From positions 18,608,001 to 18,672,000 of the forward strand of contig AP031358.1 of NCBI GenBank assembly GCA_037833965.1: a stretch of DNA of 64,000 nucleotides, given 5' to 3'. The stretch comes from Marchantia polymorpha subsp. ruderalis (Eukaryota; Streptophyta; Marchantiopsida; Marchantiales; Marchantiaceae). Below, in pieces: positions 51,001 to 63,200 of the stretch (within the stretch, counting starts at the first letter, position 1; each line of letters begins with the position of its first letter). The notes beneath the pieces are model-generated. The model saw only the letters and a list, made by a program, of their open reading frames with translations. It had not been told where the DNA came from and made no database searches. The position numbers and the translations under genes were made by a program.

Positions 51001-53485
51001 CTTCAATTTACATACTCTAACATCGTTGTCTCAACTTCATGATTAATGAAGACTCCAATGCAGAGCTAAACAAACCTGAATCATGTACCAAGTGCACCTC
51101 CACGCAGCCCGAGAAAACACTGGAGCCATCATATTAACCCAGAAATATCAGTCAGAAAAGTCCAGATTTCCATAAGACCAGGATTTTTTTCAGAAGATCT
51201 TTTCCCGAACCAGGCCTGATCTCACGGAAGATGATAGACAATGTCATGCTTTTGATACTAATCTCCACTTACCCTGTACACGGAGGACCGGTGCTATTGG
51301 CGTTACATGAGTTCCATCCAGTTCCTGTTATCAAGCGTCTGCATTTACATTCAGATGATCAGAAACGTTCATGTATCATAAATGAAGAAACATACTCAAC
51401 GAGAAATGTCCTCAGGTTCAAACCTGACAGGAGCAATATGCATATACATATAAATACAAAGCAACAGACAGGCCGCTAATACTCAGGGTCTAAAGAAGAG
51501 CAATGATCTTTGATAGAATAGATCATGTTAGCATCTGTACCCTGCTATCAGAGATCAGACTAGTTGACAAATAAGAATTTGCTCTTGCCTGTGAACTCTC
51601 TCTGTGGGTTGGCGTACAGTTAAAATGTGGTGAACCTCTGAAGAGCTTGAAGCGAGGGCAGGCTGAGAAATCTCAAGTCCTTCATCTTCCATGATGTTTA
51701 GATATCTGTCGCCGATGACAAGAACTTTGTTTAGGCCCGAGGTTGCACAAGGATGATATCTCTTGTACTGCAAACTTTTAAGTACAAACCTTAACCAGCT
51801 GAAATGTAGAACGAGAGCATACACCAGTTAAGTTCATGAATTTCTTGATTTATGAATCAACAGTTGTACTTCAGGGTGGTTACTTAGAAGCTTAATCACT
51901 TCCTTACAAAGATAACACTGCAAATGGGCTAACAACGTTCCAACCGGTAAAACAAGCAAAACAAGACGATGTTACAGTATTTTCATACCTGTCAGCGTGG
52001 AAAACTTCCACCCCGAGATCTTCGTCCCAGAGGAATATATAATTGTACCTCGCGACGATGTCCGGGTGCAGAAACCGCTTGGCATACCACCTACCCAGAG
52101 ATGTGCTCAAATTGATTATTTAAAAATTGGTTGTTTTGGAATTAAGTACGTAGACGAATCAACAACCAAGTGACGTCCCAACCACTCTATTGTAGTCTAT
52201 TAAGTTGGCTATCGATTAAAATAAATGAGACCTCCTGGTGTTAAGCCAGAGCCTAAAGACATACAGGTATCAAGTAGCTCAAAATTCTGCAGAAAAAAAA
52301 AATTACCCCTTGGCCATGCAGAACATGTCAGAGTTGGATGAGACAGCTTTGGATATTTATGAATAACATGATTCCGAACAGAAAGGAACCTTCTCTAAGT
52401 GGTTCCCTATTAGAACAAAGACGATCCAACCGAAACAAGAAAATACACTTATGACGAGATCGGTTCCGTGAGACCAGAATTTCACTATCAAATAGAGCTC
52501 CATTCAATCTACAATCGTTTGACTCCTGGTTACGAAAAGCAAAAAAATGTGCTCACCATTTTGTCTGATTGGCAGCCATTACATGAATTGCTTGAGGACT
52601 CCACTCCATATCCATCCACGCGTCTACTTGTCCATCGTAGTGGAAGAGCATGATCGTAAAATTGTCTGCGGGGAACTGTTAGAGAGCTAGTGAGATCTAC
52701 ATAGGCATCATGGATATTGTACAAGATGAAAATGGTATCCACACCGTAAATCTGGACAAGATTGATATTTTTCAAAATTACATGCAGAAAGCTGCGATTA
52801 CGAAAACATTCCTTTACAGAATGTTCATTTTGATTGTTGGTTATCTTTATCACAACCATCTGTATCCAGATTTGGATTTGATAAAGATAAACCACTTCAC
52901 CAGAATTCAAATGTTTTAACTACTTATCGAAAACGTATAATCTGAAAATGCACCTTCTGGATTATTTTATCCACATTGCTTTTCTGCTTGATACCAACAG
53001 CCATAGCAAGAAGGTTTTGAGACATGGCTTCATCCTGCACACAAAACAACGACCTTCAAGAGTTCATCAGTTTTTTTGAGGGATGTACTGCTCATTTGCT
53101 CCTGTCTAGATCAATAAAAGCACCATATTGTGATAATTTCTGTAGAACACATAAGAATTGACCCATATGCACCAACAACGAAATAATGAGAAGCGCTGAG
53201 CCAGAAAAAAGCGTCTGACAAATTAGAAATCGGTTTGACTGAGCAGTTTAATTGAACAAACAATTGAGTTAGACAGTAGAAAAACAACAGTTTATCTGAT
53301 GAAGCGAATCTACCACAGTGAGGAGATCACGTTCTTACGTTTGCGGAAACCTTCCATAAGTGTCTACGTTCAAGGTCTGAAGTAGCCTTCACTATTCCAC
53401 TTGGCAAGGTTTCAGTACCCTCTAGTTTTCCAGGTTTCGGACATTCGTTCGGACGTTCTTTGACTGGTGAAGCTTGCGCTTGTAC
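48055..53485 (-). CDS. DUF707 family protein (plant GT-like, N-terminus not found)
   Basis: Minus-strand exons in order: 53485-53339, 53034-52954, a 10-nt microexon 52791-52782, 52665-52557, 52090-51989, 51705-51589, 51338-51273, 51139-51076, 50603-50550, 50326-50237, 48548-48519, 48414-48266 and 48136-48055. All keep phase. DUF707 hallmarks are ETLPSGIVKATSDLE, NLLAMAVGIKQKSNVDKI, IMLFHYDG, KRFLHPDIVARYNYIFLWDE, GLEISQPAL, STGPPCTG, APVFSRAAWRCTWY, LVHAWGLDYKLGYCAQ, IIDSEYIVHEGIPSLGGQ and RRWRRAAASDPEWMDPF. The WDED motif is compatible with a glycosyltransferase-like fold (inference); cellular role unknown. Oddities: a GC donor at 51588, a weak acceptor before 51139 (TG instead of AG, with one expected Phe missing), and one intron of 1688 bp. 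The usual N-terminal membrane-anchor exon was not located before the ROCO-flank repeat begins at about 53888. Confidence 0.88.
48549..50236 (-). other. Unusually long intron of the DUF707 gene
   Basis: This 1688-bp intron lies between the exon ending GGQPHDK and the 10-residue exon DPDAVDTRGE. The other introns of this gene are about 100-500 bp. It contains short plus-strand frames (49107-49445, 49342-49575) with no recognised domain. A small insertion is possible, but I see no terminal repeats. Confidence 0.5.
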
Positions 53486-53887
53486 CTGCAAGCAGATAAT
53501 CTTCATCATGCGTTTGGGTAGAAGTCCTAATGTTAAGTCAGATCTTCCGGACGAGAAACAAAGGACTTCCTGAAAATTAATGTGCTCATAGGTAACTCAG
53601 AAAGACGCGAAACTGCCCGCTACTCAAATTAGAAATAAGGTGCAAAAAACCGAAGCTCAAGGTACAAACTGGGTTCATCAGATGAAGCTCCTCTCATCCA
53701 CCACACCTTGCAGAACCTACTGAATAGCAAGGTTCGATTGTGACAGAAACAGGATAAACACGGTTGAGTCCCATAGTGTTCCGAAATCAAATGATCAGAG
53801 GGTGCAGCACTGGCTTATAAAAGTGTCGCTTTATATTCTAACTGAGGTAAGTCTTACGTTTCCGGCAAGGACTGGGCGATTATTAGA
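53486..53887 (-). other. Region where the DUF707 5' exon is expected
   Basis: A TATA-like ATATAAAG on the minus strand near 53838 is followed about 60 bases later by an ATG (MGLNRVYPVSVTIE). That reading does not resemble the DUF707 N-terminus and soon meets a stop, so I do not add it to the gene. Confidence 0.3.
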
Positions 53888-54673
53888 GATTTTCGTTTGG
53901 TATTCTTGGTGCGACATCGTGATAACATGCTGTTTCATAGCGGGGTTCTCAGCGCATTTTAAATCGCCAGCACGCTCAGAACTGTCACGTGTATAAATGT
54001 GGTACTATCGAAGCACGAATGCTTTTGCAATTCGACTGCGTGTGGACGTTGAGTTCAAGAGAATCTTTACGTGGAGCATAAATTGTGGATGTGTTATGAG
54101 AGTTTTCCCTTCCGTATTCTTCACGCTACAAATAACATGCTTCACGCTATTCCGTATTCTTCACGCTACCTGGTAACATGCTTGTGCTGGCAGTGATCTC
54201 AGCACATTTCAAATCACTAGCACGGTCAGAACTGTCACGTGTATAATGAATATGGTGGCACCAAATCTCTTGCTATTGGACTGTGCGTGGACTTTTAGCT
54301 ACAGAGACTCTTCACGTCTAGAACAAAATTCGCTAACCCAAATAGTCTTCCGAGATCAGAGACAATAACGATCATAGTCATGGCGATGAGATGAAAGGAG
54401 AAAAATATCAGTAATCTATTTCATACGGTCAATCCACATAATTTATACCTTTTTAAAATAGGCCAGAAAGCTTCCTTCCAATACTTCACATCAACCTCAA
54501 TCAACTTGAGCTAGATCCAGAGCTTCACTGCAATGTACAATTAGTTTGCCGAACCAGATCTCGGATGTCTTCATGCTCCCACGTCACGTCATGCAGTGTT
54601 CAAGATGCGCGGGCGTGGACTTTCCTAATCTGTACTTTAAAACACGAGTCGGGCATTGCAGCGGCAGTCCCTT

Positions 54674-55064
54674 GAAGAGATGAACCCCGCCGCGCGGACG
54701 ACTTTGTCAAATGTTGGTCCTGTGATTGAGGTTGAGGATGATGCAGAGTTTGTGAAACTTTGCTTTCTTATACTCGAAAATTATTCTAATTATTGGCGGG
54801 CCTGGCAACTTCGCACAGGTCTGCAGAAACGGCAGCAGACGTGTTTCTGGTGGCGGGATTGGTGATGCTATGAGCTTTTATCTGGTGAATAGTCAGTCTG
54901 TCACCTTAGCTGTCTGTTATCCGACTCTGTCATCTTTGATCACCACTGCCATCTCCGTCTACGTTCTGAACACAATCATTATTTTCTATGGAGCATCTGC
55001 GTCTGTCCGCAGTTCGAGGAATATTGCCGAAGATTTGAGTTCGACTCACTCAAACAGGTTTTAA
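54674..55064 (+). pseudogene. Membrane-protein-like gene fragment (orphan flank)
   Basis: Coding-like stretches on the plus strand include VIEVEDDAEFVKLCFLILEN (near 54720), SAETAADVFLVAGLVM (54797-54860) and a hydrophobic run SLITTAISVYVLNTIIIFYG, ending at TAA in 55062-55064. Relatives are at 45241-45393 and about 15060-15150. They look like pieces of one host membrane-protein gene carried along with the array. The family is not recognised. Confidence 0.35.
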
Positions 55065-55279
55065 CCTGTGACCCTTACTATAACTCTAATTTACAATCTT
55101 ATGTGGTTCATCCAAAGCCTCAGTTCATCATTTACAAACACTTGGGTGAATAATTTCCATTGTATGCCGACCGTCCACATTTTGCCTGCTCCGGGTTACA
55201 GGCAATCTACAGCTGATGCTGCGCGTTGTTTGCCAGACGCTGACAAACCACTCAGTGGAGGTTTCCTTCAAGAAAGACA

Positions 55280-55742
55280 TTTGCAGCCTCTCCGTCATAT
55301 TGATGGAATTTTGCATCGGAAATCGCTGCCACCGCAGTTTCTCGAAAACAGCAATCTTACTACATCATGGTGTCTCTGGTCTCAGAAAGGGCAATCAAAG
55401 CTCACTCACAGGGAAGAGCGAAGCTTCAGGGTAGAGCATGAAAGACATTTGCAGCAGGAGATGAGAGTTTTACAGCTGCCACAAGTCTTCCATTGTCAGC
55501 GTGCTTCAGTATTCTCAGGTCTTCGGTCACATGGGTCCTGACACGGCCTTGAATTTGTCCTGAGAAACTGCGCATAAATGACCAGAGATTTGCAAAACAC
55601 ACAGAGACTGAAGAGGTGCAGCCTCTCCGTGATATTGATGGAATTATGCATCGGAAATCGCTGCCACCGCAGTTTCTCGAAAACAGCAATCTTACGACAT
55701 AATGGTGTCTCTGGTTTCAGAAAGGGCAATCAAACCTTCGCT
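55280..55742. repeat. Local direct duplication, about 126 bp x 2
   Basis: Positions about 55280-55405 and 55617-55742 share a segment running from GCAGCCTCTCCGT through CGGAAATCGCTGCC to CAGAAAGGGCAATCAAA. Only one copy exists in the flank after genes A and B (about 2767-2885), so the duplication is specific to this orphan flank. Confidence 0.8.
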
Positions 55743-56130
55743 ACCAAGGGAGCTCTCGCAGCAGGATCGAGAGGAATTGTCAATCACAAACAGTGAGGGG
55801 TATGCACAATGAGGCCCTTCTGTTCCACAGAAGCCACCGATTTCTTCCATTTCCATTCGCCGCGAGTTAATGGAGGATCGATCTTTCAACTCTACGCGAT
55901 AAACGCGAAGCAGATATGAACCTCTCGCACACTCGCACACCACTCACTCATCGGTGGCGTCAGAAGCCGTCCAGGAATCTCCCACTCGCACATTGGCAGC
56001 CCATCTGCGGGCACTGGGCTGCTTCTCGACCATCCCCTGGTGCGTGAGTTCGTCAGGCGAAGCCTGTAATCTACATTATTTTGGCATTATAGCTGCGGGA
56101 ACAGTTAGAATCCAATAATAATACATGAAT

Positions 56131-57179
56131 AGAACAGAGTATCTGTTAAGCGTGAAGTAACATATCTACCATCTTTCTGCTTGTGAGTTAAGAAATAGAG
56201 TTAATGAAAATAACACATAGACAATTCATGTGTTTATTTGCCGTCACATCAATCCAAAACTAATGTAATGCATAGTGAAATAAGATTTCATCTCATTGGT
56301 TTAAGAGTCAATGAGTATTTCTTTGTGTTCATGATCTAACAGATTTCATTGAGATTGATGGAGCTGACTTGAAATGTGTGTTAAGTGAATTAGCTGGTGC
56401 AGTCACAACTATGTTGATTTTTTAATATTTGGGAGTATGATATGTTTCATGTTTGACACCTCTTTTGAACAAAATGTCTAGTAGGCAATAGTAATGTACT
56501 CGTACCAATTAACCAGGTGGACTTTTGTGACAATGTGAATTGCAGTTATAAGACTGAAAAAGTATAATTATAGCTCGGGATGTCCTTATCTTAAACCCAA
56601 TAATATCAAATTATGTTATGGATAAGATCTCTGCTTAGTTTAAGAGTGATCTAAGCTCCAATTGGAAACTGTTGCTCTACAATTGTATTTATGATAATAT
56701 GTGCCTGTTATGTTTCACGTGCATGAGCAAGATAGATTAGGTGGCCTTCCCTGTAGAGTAGCAGACAAATTAGGTGGATTAACTTGTATATTCAATATAC
56801 ATCTTGTGCATAAATCATTCCGAATAACACTTTCTCGGGTGATTCATTGACTCCACATTACCCCATGCAGAGTAATAAGAAATTATGGTTAGATTGCAGC
56901 AATCTTGAGCGTTCAATGGACGAGGCTATTGCTTTTGTCACGGACATGATCAACGAAATTGTCGTTTGCACAGTTGTAAATAGAATTATAAACAAGAACA
57001 ATGATGGACTTAAACATGTTAAATTTTTTTCTTAATTGGATTGAAGAATCACTATTATCTAGCATTTAGCATCAGAATTATTTCTGAAGTCATGTATACC
57101 GCACAGTTTCCCTTGATTTGCAAGCAACTTGGAAAAAATGTTTCTTGAGAGGTTTGACGTTGAGCTCAGCAAGTATCAT
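56131..57179. other. AT-rich spacer with one flank-like remnant
   Basis: Mostly unremarkable. A stretch near 56950-57000 (CACAGTTGTAAATAG) resembles the 3' flank near 2150-2200 (CGCAGTTGTAAATAG), suggesting an older shared origin. No gene is supported. Confidence 0.4.
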
Positions 57180-57825
57180 GCTGGTTCTATCAACTTCTAT
57201 AAAACGCGATAAACAAGCAAGAGTGCTCGTAGCATGGACGAAATTCGAAATCAATTTCATGTTTGAGGTGTAGAGGACTCGAGACTCTGGAAACTAGAAC
57301 TGTGCATGAGCTCACATGCTTGACAGTTGAGCTAGAAGAAAAATCATATCAGCAATCGAGAACCTCGATTGTGCTTCTACTCTGTTCAAAGTTATTCGAG
57401 ATTATGTTTAGTAAACTTCCAGATAGCTTACCAGTTTGTTCCGAACCTACAAGTATGTAAAGTTATATAGACTCCTGTACCGATATTTAAAGAAAAGAGA
57501 AAGCACAAGAGGCATTGTCAACCAGGCCTACAGCGCATGTGCCACTGAGTTGTCAGAATCATCCACTTTCTTGCATAGATTAAAATAGAAGATGAACTTT
57601 GACATGTTCGTTGTCAGGTGATGACATGGAGTGTATCATCACACTGATGCATTCAGTGTATCCTGTTGGTTGAAAGTCAAGATCTACTTGACTTTCTAAT
57701 ACCATTGTCCAATCGCAGAGTAGGGAGGAGCAGGCTTTTTGAGATAGAATATTGTCGCTCCCTTGATCCTCACACTTTTCAATGACGAGATCCGATTGAA
57801 GACGGTGCATGCTCTTTCCCCACTT
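57180..57825 (+). repeat. Partial, diverged ROCO 5'-flank copy
   Basis: This corresponds to about 16420-17070 of the gene B flank and to 58960-59580 of the gene D flank, but is more diverged. It lies immediately before the full gene D flank, so the 5' flank is present one and a half times here. The inverted fragment at 10150-10560 is closest to this version. Confidence 0.75.
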
Positions 57826-60202
57826 TTAGATATGAATGTGATTTTAATCAAATAAATAATGTGAAATACAAATAACCTAACGTTATTTGTTTGACAATCA
57901 AATAAACCATCATCACCACTAACAATAATGACTTTGCTTGCAAAAGTTTCTTGAAAGATTGCTCTCAATGTTTAGAAACAACAAATAATTCAAACAAAAA
58001 TATCATATTCACTTTTAATGTTTGTATCATTTGAGTTCTAAAACATCATGATTTTTCTTTCGAAATGAATTTCGACTATAATATTAATTACCATGTAGTT
58101 TACATCAAGAAATAATTTTTTACAAAAAAAATTATTAATTATATATATATATATATTTGATTGAGAACTAATTTATGATGTCCATAGATATTATCCTAAT
58201 CCAAATTTTCATTAATTACACTAAATATAAGATAAAAATATGAAATAAAACTTAAAACATAGATATATTTCTTTTCAAGAATTGTTCATATTTTTCAATT
58301 TTTTTTTCAACATTTTAATCAATTATAGATCAAAACAATTAAGCACAAAACGTTTAGTGAACAAAATGTATATGATGAAATTTAAGCTATCATATAAAAT
58401 TTGAATATATATATATGATATACTAATTGCAAGCATCTTTATTGATGTGTTTTTCAAAAAAAAAAACCTTCACACTATGCAACTTCAAATTTCTGAGTCA
58501 ATAATTTGAATTTGAAAGATTATTTTGTCTTTTAAATAAAACTTTCTGCAATGCAATCAGAAATGTACTATTCGGATTTATACTGAAAAATGCTCTCATT
58601 CTCACTCACATCCCTAAATCCAAAATCTTCATGTATAAAAAAAAGAAAAAAATATAAATTCTCTAATATTTATTTGAAAATTTATATTTTATTATTTTTA
58701 TTTAAATTAATAAAAAATTATTTTCATTATAATAATATAATTTAAATGCACGAAAATATTGAAATGTATGATTAACTATCTAAAAAAGCAATATTTGGCA
58801 ACATATCATTCATTCACAAAATCAACATATTTAGCTTATTCATATTTGCATTGTTTTACAATTAGAAAATTGGATCCATTGCAGGAGGGATACGTTGAAA
58901 TCGTGAAGGCCATGCTTAAAGTGACCAGGCTGTCATCTTAGCAGCACGAATTCATCATGCGATCTCTGTATTCACAGTCATTCATTTTGGCTTTGCAAAC
59001 TCACCAAAAAAAAAGACCTCCAAACTTCTGCATGCATTCACATACTTGACACAGCTGGGGTAGAAGAACAATCGTACCAGCAGTTGATAACCTCGAGTAC
59101 TGGTATCCTCTGTACACAGTTCTTCGATACCATAGTTAGTAAAATCCCAAAAAGCTTGTCAGTTTTTTCTGATACTAAAAGTTATTTACAATTATCTACA
59201 CAACTGTTCTGGGTCAAAAGTAAGAAAAAACGTAACATGCTTATTACAGCTGACTGCGCATGTGCCACTCAGCTGTCAGAATAGGTCCACTTGCTCGAAC
59301 TGATCGAACATGCCACATAAATGGATTAATAAAGAAGAAAGTTGTAATGGAAGTTGTCAACGTGACGTCATCGAGAATATCATCACACTGACGCATTCAC
59401 CCACGTTTCCTCTCCGCTTGCGCAACAAAGTCAAGATCTACTCTGACCTTCTAACACCATGTTCCAATCACAGAGTATGAAAGAACACGATTTTTGTGTT
59501 CAAATGTTGTCATTGCCTTGATCGCTCACACGATTCAATGAGAAGATCTGATTGAAGAGGATGCATACTTTTTCCCCGTGCTAGCCATCGTAGTGTCTGT
59601 CTTCCCGTTGGTCTTGATGCAGCTAGATTCGCAGTCTCCCAGTACAACTGTAGATTCAGTTTTTCCACAACCCAGAGTTCGTCACATCTGAGAAATCTAT
59701 GACATTTTGCTTTCCCATCGCGCCATCTTTGCTGAGAACTTGATTTCAGGTACTTTTGCAGAGCTATAATCTTGTCCACTCACTTCGATCACTAGTGCAC
59801 ATCGAACCCTGATAGACGTGAAGTCTTTTTTGCCACACGGTCTACGATTTAGCTTGGTACTAGAATCCTGGTCTTCAGTGTCAATTTTGATTCCCATCGC
59901 TTGTCCTCCTGCTTCCACTTTGTACAATCTCCTTGCGTTCGTGGTGATTGCTCATGATCCGCGTATCGTCAGTGATATTTTTGTTGCTACTTGTGCGCAG
60001 TGCAAGAGAATTTATGCCCAGCAGTCTCACGCAGACGAATTGTGTCACTACGAAGGGAAGATCTGTTTTCTTCGGGAGAGCCGGGCTTTCGGATTGAAGA
60101 GAGGGCCTCCTGTACGCGTTGAAGGAGAGAGCAGGAGAGAAAGGAAGGGGCAGGTGCGTCCATCGTCAGTCACGCTCCTGAACTTGCGACACGACTTGTG
60201 GA
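57826..60202 (+). repeat. ROCO 5'-flank repeat upstream of gene D
   Basis: This is homologous to 15307-17727 and 37072-39468, with many small differences. Just before the gene D start, the frame that is open upstream in genes B and C meets a TGA (60177-60179), which fixes the conserved start codon at 60203. Confidence 0.8.
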
Positions 60203-63200
60203 ATGGACTCCACACACGAGGAACCGGAGCTTCCCTCCGCCATCCAGGACCTTGTCCAGCGTCTGGAAGGACAAGGCGAGCGTATAATCGCGCTTCCCGA
60301 TTTAACCGGGTCAGAATTTCAGGAGTTCTTTCCGGAGCGTGCATCACTTTCGACAATCACAGGGTGGCGAAGCCAAGTGCGCCTTCGAGTGCTGGAGGCA
60401 ATCGGCAACTGCAACACCTTTGAGAGTCTGAACGTGGGAGACATTTGTGGGGACGATATATCGAGGTTGACGGCAAGCGAGTGGGAGATCGTTTTCAGAG
60501 GTTTCAGGTCTAGCCCCGTTCTAGAAGAGATATCCCTTCGTTTTTTGAAATGGAGTTCAGATGCGGAAGTGGAGACCTTGTGCTTAGAGCTGGGGAGAAT
60601 TCTGAACTCCTCTAGCGTTACACGATTAGATGTGTACGGGTGCAGATTGAGTGCCAGATGTTGGTCGAATCTCGCCTCAGGACTGCGAGGACATTCCGAT
60701 TCTAAACTCCAGTCTTTGATTGTATGGGACGCGTTGGAGGACGAGAGTGCGGTGAAGCATGTGGCTGAGATGATCAACAGTGCTCCTCTATTAGAAACGT
60801 TGAGTTTAGAGAAATGGAAGGAGTGGAAGGACATGGAGGACGAGACCGTTGGAATCCTGTCCCAGACGTTGATCCAGAGCTCGTCGTTGAGAGATTTGGG
60901 CCTAGGAGGCGCGGGGAAGTGGGGAGGGCCCTTGTTGCTGAAAGCATTGGCCGGAGACGATCGCAACCGATCCATTGAACGTCTTGAGTTGTCGCGTATG
61001 GATGGACTCGGAGACTGTTTAAGGGAAATACTTATTTCCAACCCATCATTGAAGGAAGTGAAGCTGTACAAGGTGAAGATGAGTCCTGAGGAATGGCACC
61101 AGCTCGGCGAAGTCATACGTGACAATGCTATAGCCACAACTATATATGTTAGCTTTTATGGTGATGACGACTGGAAGTCAATGGAAGCTCTTGCTAGTTC
61201 TGCTAGCTCCGATGTCAATGACCCCACACTGGAGCTTGACATAGGGATTTGGGGGAAGGAGGAAGATAAGGTGAAGTTGTCATTAAACCTATTAGGTAGG
61301 GTGCTGCGCGGGGAAATCAAATCTTTAAAATCTCTGAGTATAGGGAACTATGAAGATTTTCAGTTTAGAAAATATCTCACTTTCAGTATCCTTCCGATGA
61401 ATGGGAAAACTGGAGAAACCTCAGTCCAGAAGAGACTGGAATTATTCCTTCGAAGAGAAGATATTTCGAAGGGAGTATTGGAGGAGCTGCTTCGGTGCAT
61501 GCGAGGGAACCACCTCACTCACTTGGATTTGTGTCACTCCAGACTCGACCAGGAGGCGTTCAGGGACGTGATGGGAGTACTGCAAGTGAACTTGGCTCTC
61601 ATCAAGGACCCCACACTGGAGCTTGACCTCCAAGCACGGAGTGAAGATGAAGTGATGTTATCATTAAACCTGTTAGGTAGGGTGCTGCGCGGTGAAATCC
61701 AATCTCTAAAATCTCTGAGAGTGAGAAACCAGAGTGAGAAACCAATTATCACTTTCAGTATCCTCCCGATGAATGGGAAAACTGGAGAAACCTCAGTCCA
61801 GAAGAGACTGGAATTATCTGTTCGAAGCGAAAATCTTTCGAAGGGAGAATGGGAGGAGTTGCTTCGGTGCATGCGAGGGAACCACCTCACTCACTTGGAT
61901 TTGTCTGACTCTGAACTCGACGAGGAGGCGTTCAGGGACGTGATGGGAGTACTGCAAGTAAACTTGGCTCTCCAGGAAATCGACGTCTCACGAACATCGT
62001 GGGCAACGGACGGAAAGGCGGCGCTGATTCAAGAGTCTCTGCAACAGAACAAGGAGCGGGCCGTCTACATGTCTGTGTTCCGGGAAGCAAACTTAACATT
62101 CGGAGATGCAAAAGCTGGCCGACTCTTCTTATGCGGCTCTCCTCGAGCAGGTAAGATGCGCTGTAAATTCTCAGTTTTTTCCTGAATGTACGCCTTTAAT
62201 CTTAGTTTTACTTTTCTAAAACTAAGATTGACAATACAAATGCTATTTGATATATTTATAATGATTTGTGTATACAAATAGTAACGGAAAGAAAAACAAT
62301 CAAATTTATAAATCATCAATTATATAACTTCAATTATTTTGGTGATTTCTACTTTTTTCAATCAAATTTATCTTCACATATTAAAATAATACTATGTCAT
62401 ATTGTATCTCAAGAATATTAATTCAAAGCATTTGTGAAGATATCGTTAATAACAAGTTTTGTATTTTGTGATTTGATGTCCAGGAAAAACTCAATTGCGT
62501 AAAACTTTGATGAGGATAAATCATAGCTGGCTACACAAAAGCAATCTGTTCAATAGATGGGAGGTATTGTGGAGGACCAAAGGGATTGAAGTGGAGTTTT
62601 TGCGAAAAAATGACGAAATGCAAATCTCAGTTTGGGATCTTGCAGGACAATGGATTTTTCGTACCCTTCAAACTGTACTTTTCCCTCAAACCAGCAATTT
62701 TTGTGTTTTTCTTTTTGTGTATAGCCCCTTTTGTGAGGAAAAATCTTCAAAGAAACCAGATTCTTGTTTTGAAACTGAGTTGGAGGATTGGTTGAGTTTC
62801 TTCACATCTAGCATTAGGGTCACTGGACGTGACCTTCCCCAAGTTTTTGTTGTCATTTCACACAAGGACAAAGCCATATATAGCTCTGTGAGTTGGGCTC
62901 AGTCAATAGTTGAAAAACTCACCCAAAGATTCGCAAATTATGTGGATCTCCGCCCTATTCAAGAGTGTTTTCATGTGGATGCTAGGAAGAAGAAGCAAGT
63001 TAGCTCTCTTAACAGACACATTTTTGAGAATTTCCACAAGTTGTTGAGTGATAAATCTCCACAGGTTCCCAAATTGTGTTTACAACTCACCTCTCTCTTG
63101 GTTACAAACACCAAGAAGAACAAAAGTTTTCCTTTGTGGCCATCCAAAAAGTTTTATGACTTTTGTGTTTCCGATTTGAAAAAATTCATTCCATCTTCTT

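Larger units (their letters stand above)
53888..56130 (+). repeat. ROCO 3'-flank repeat without a ROCO gene (orphan copy)
   Basis: Positions 53888-54080 match 1790-1990, 54320-54620 match about 2160-2450, and 55430-56130 match about 2580-3300. A membrane-protein-like segment (about 54650-55250) interrupts it. No ROCO exon precedes it: the block starts part-way into the flank, next to the DUF707 5' side. It is therefore a remnant of a lost or rearranged array unit. Confidence 0.75.
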
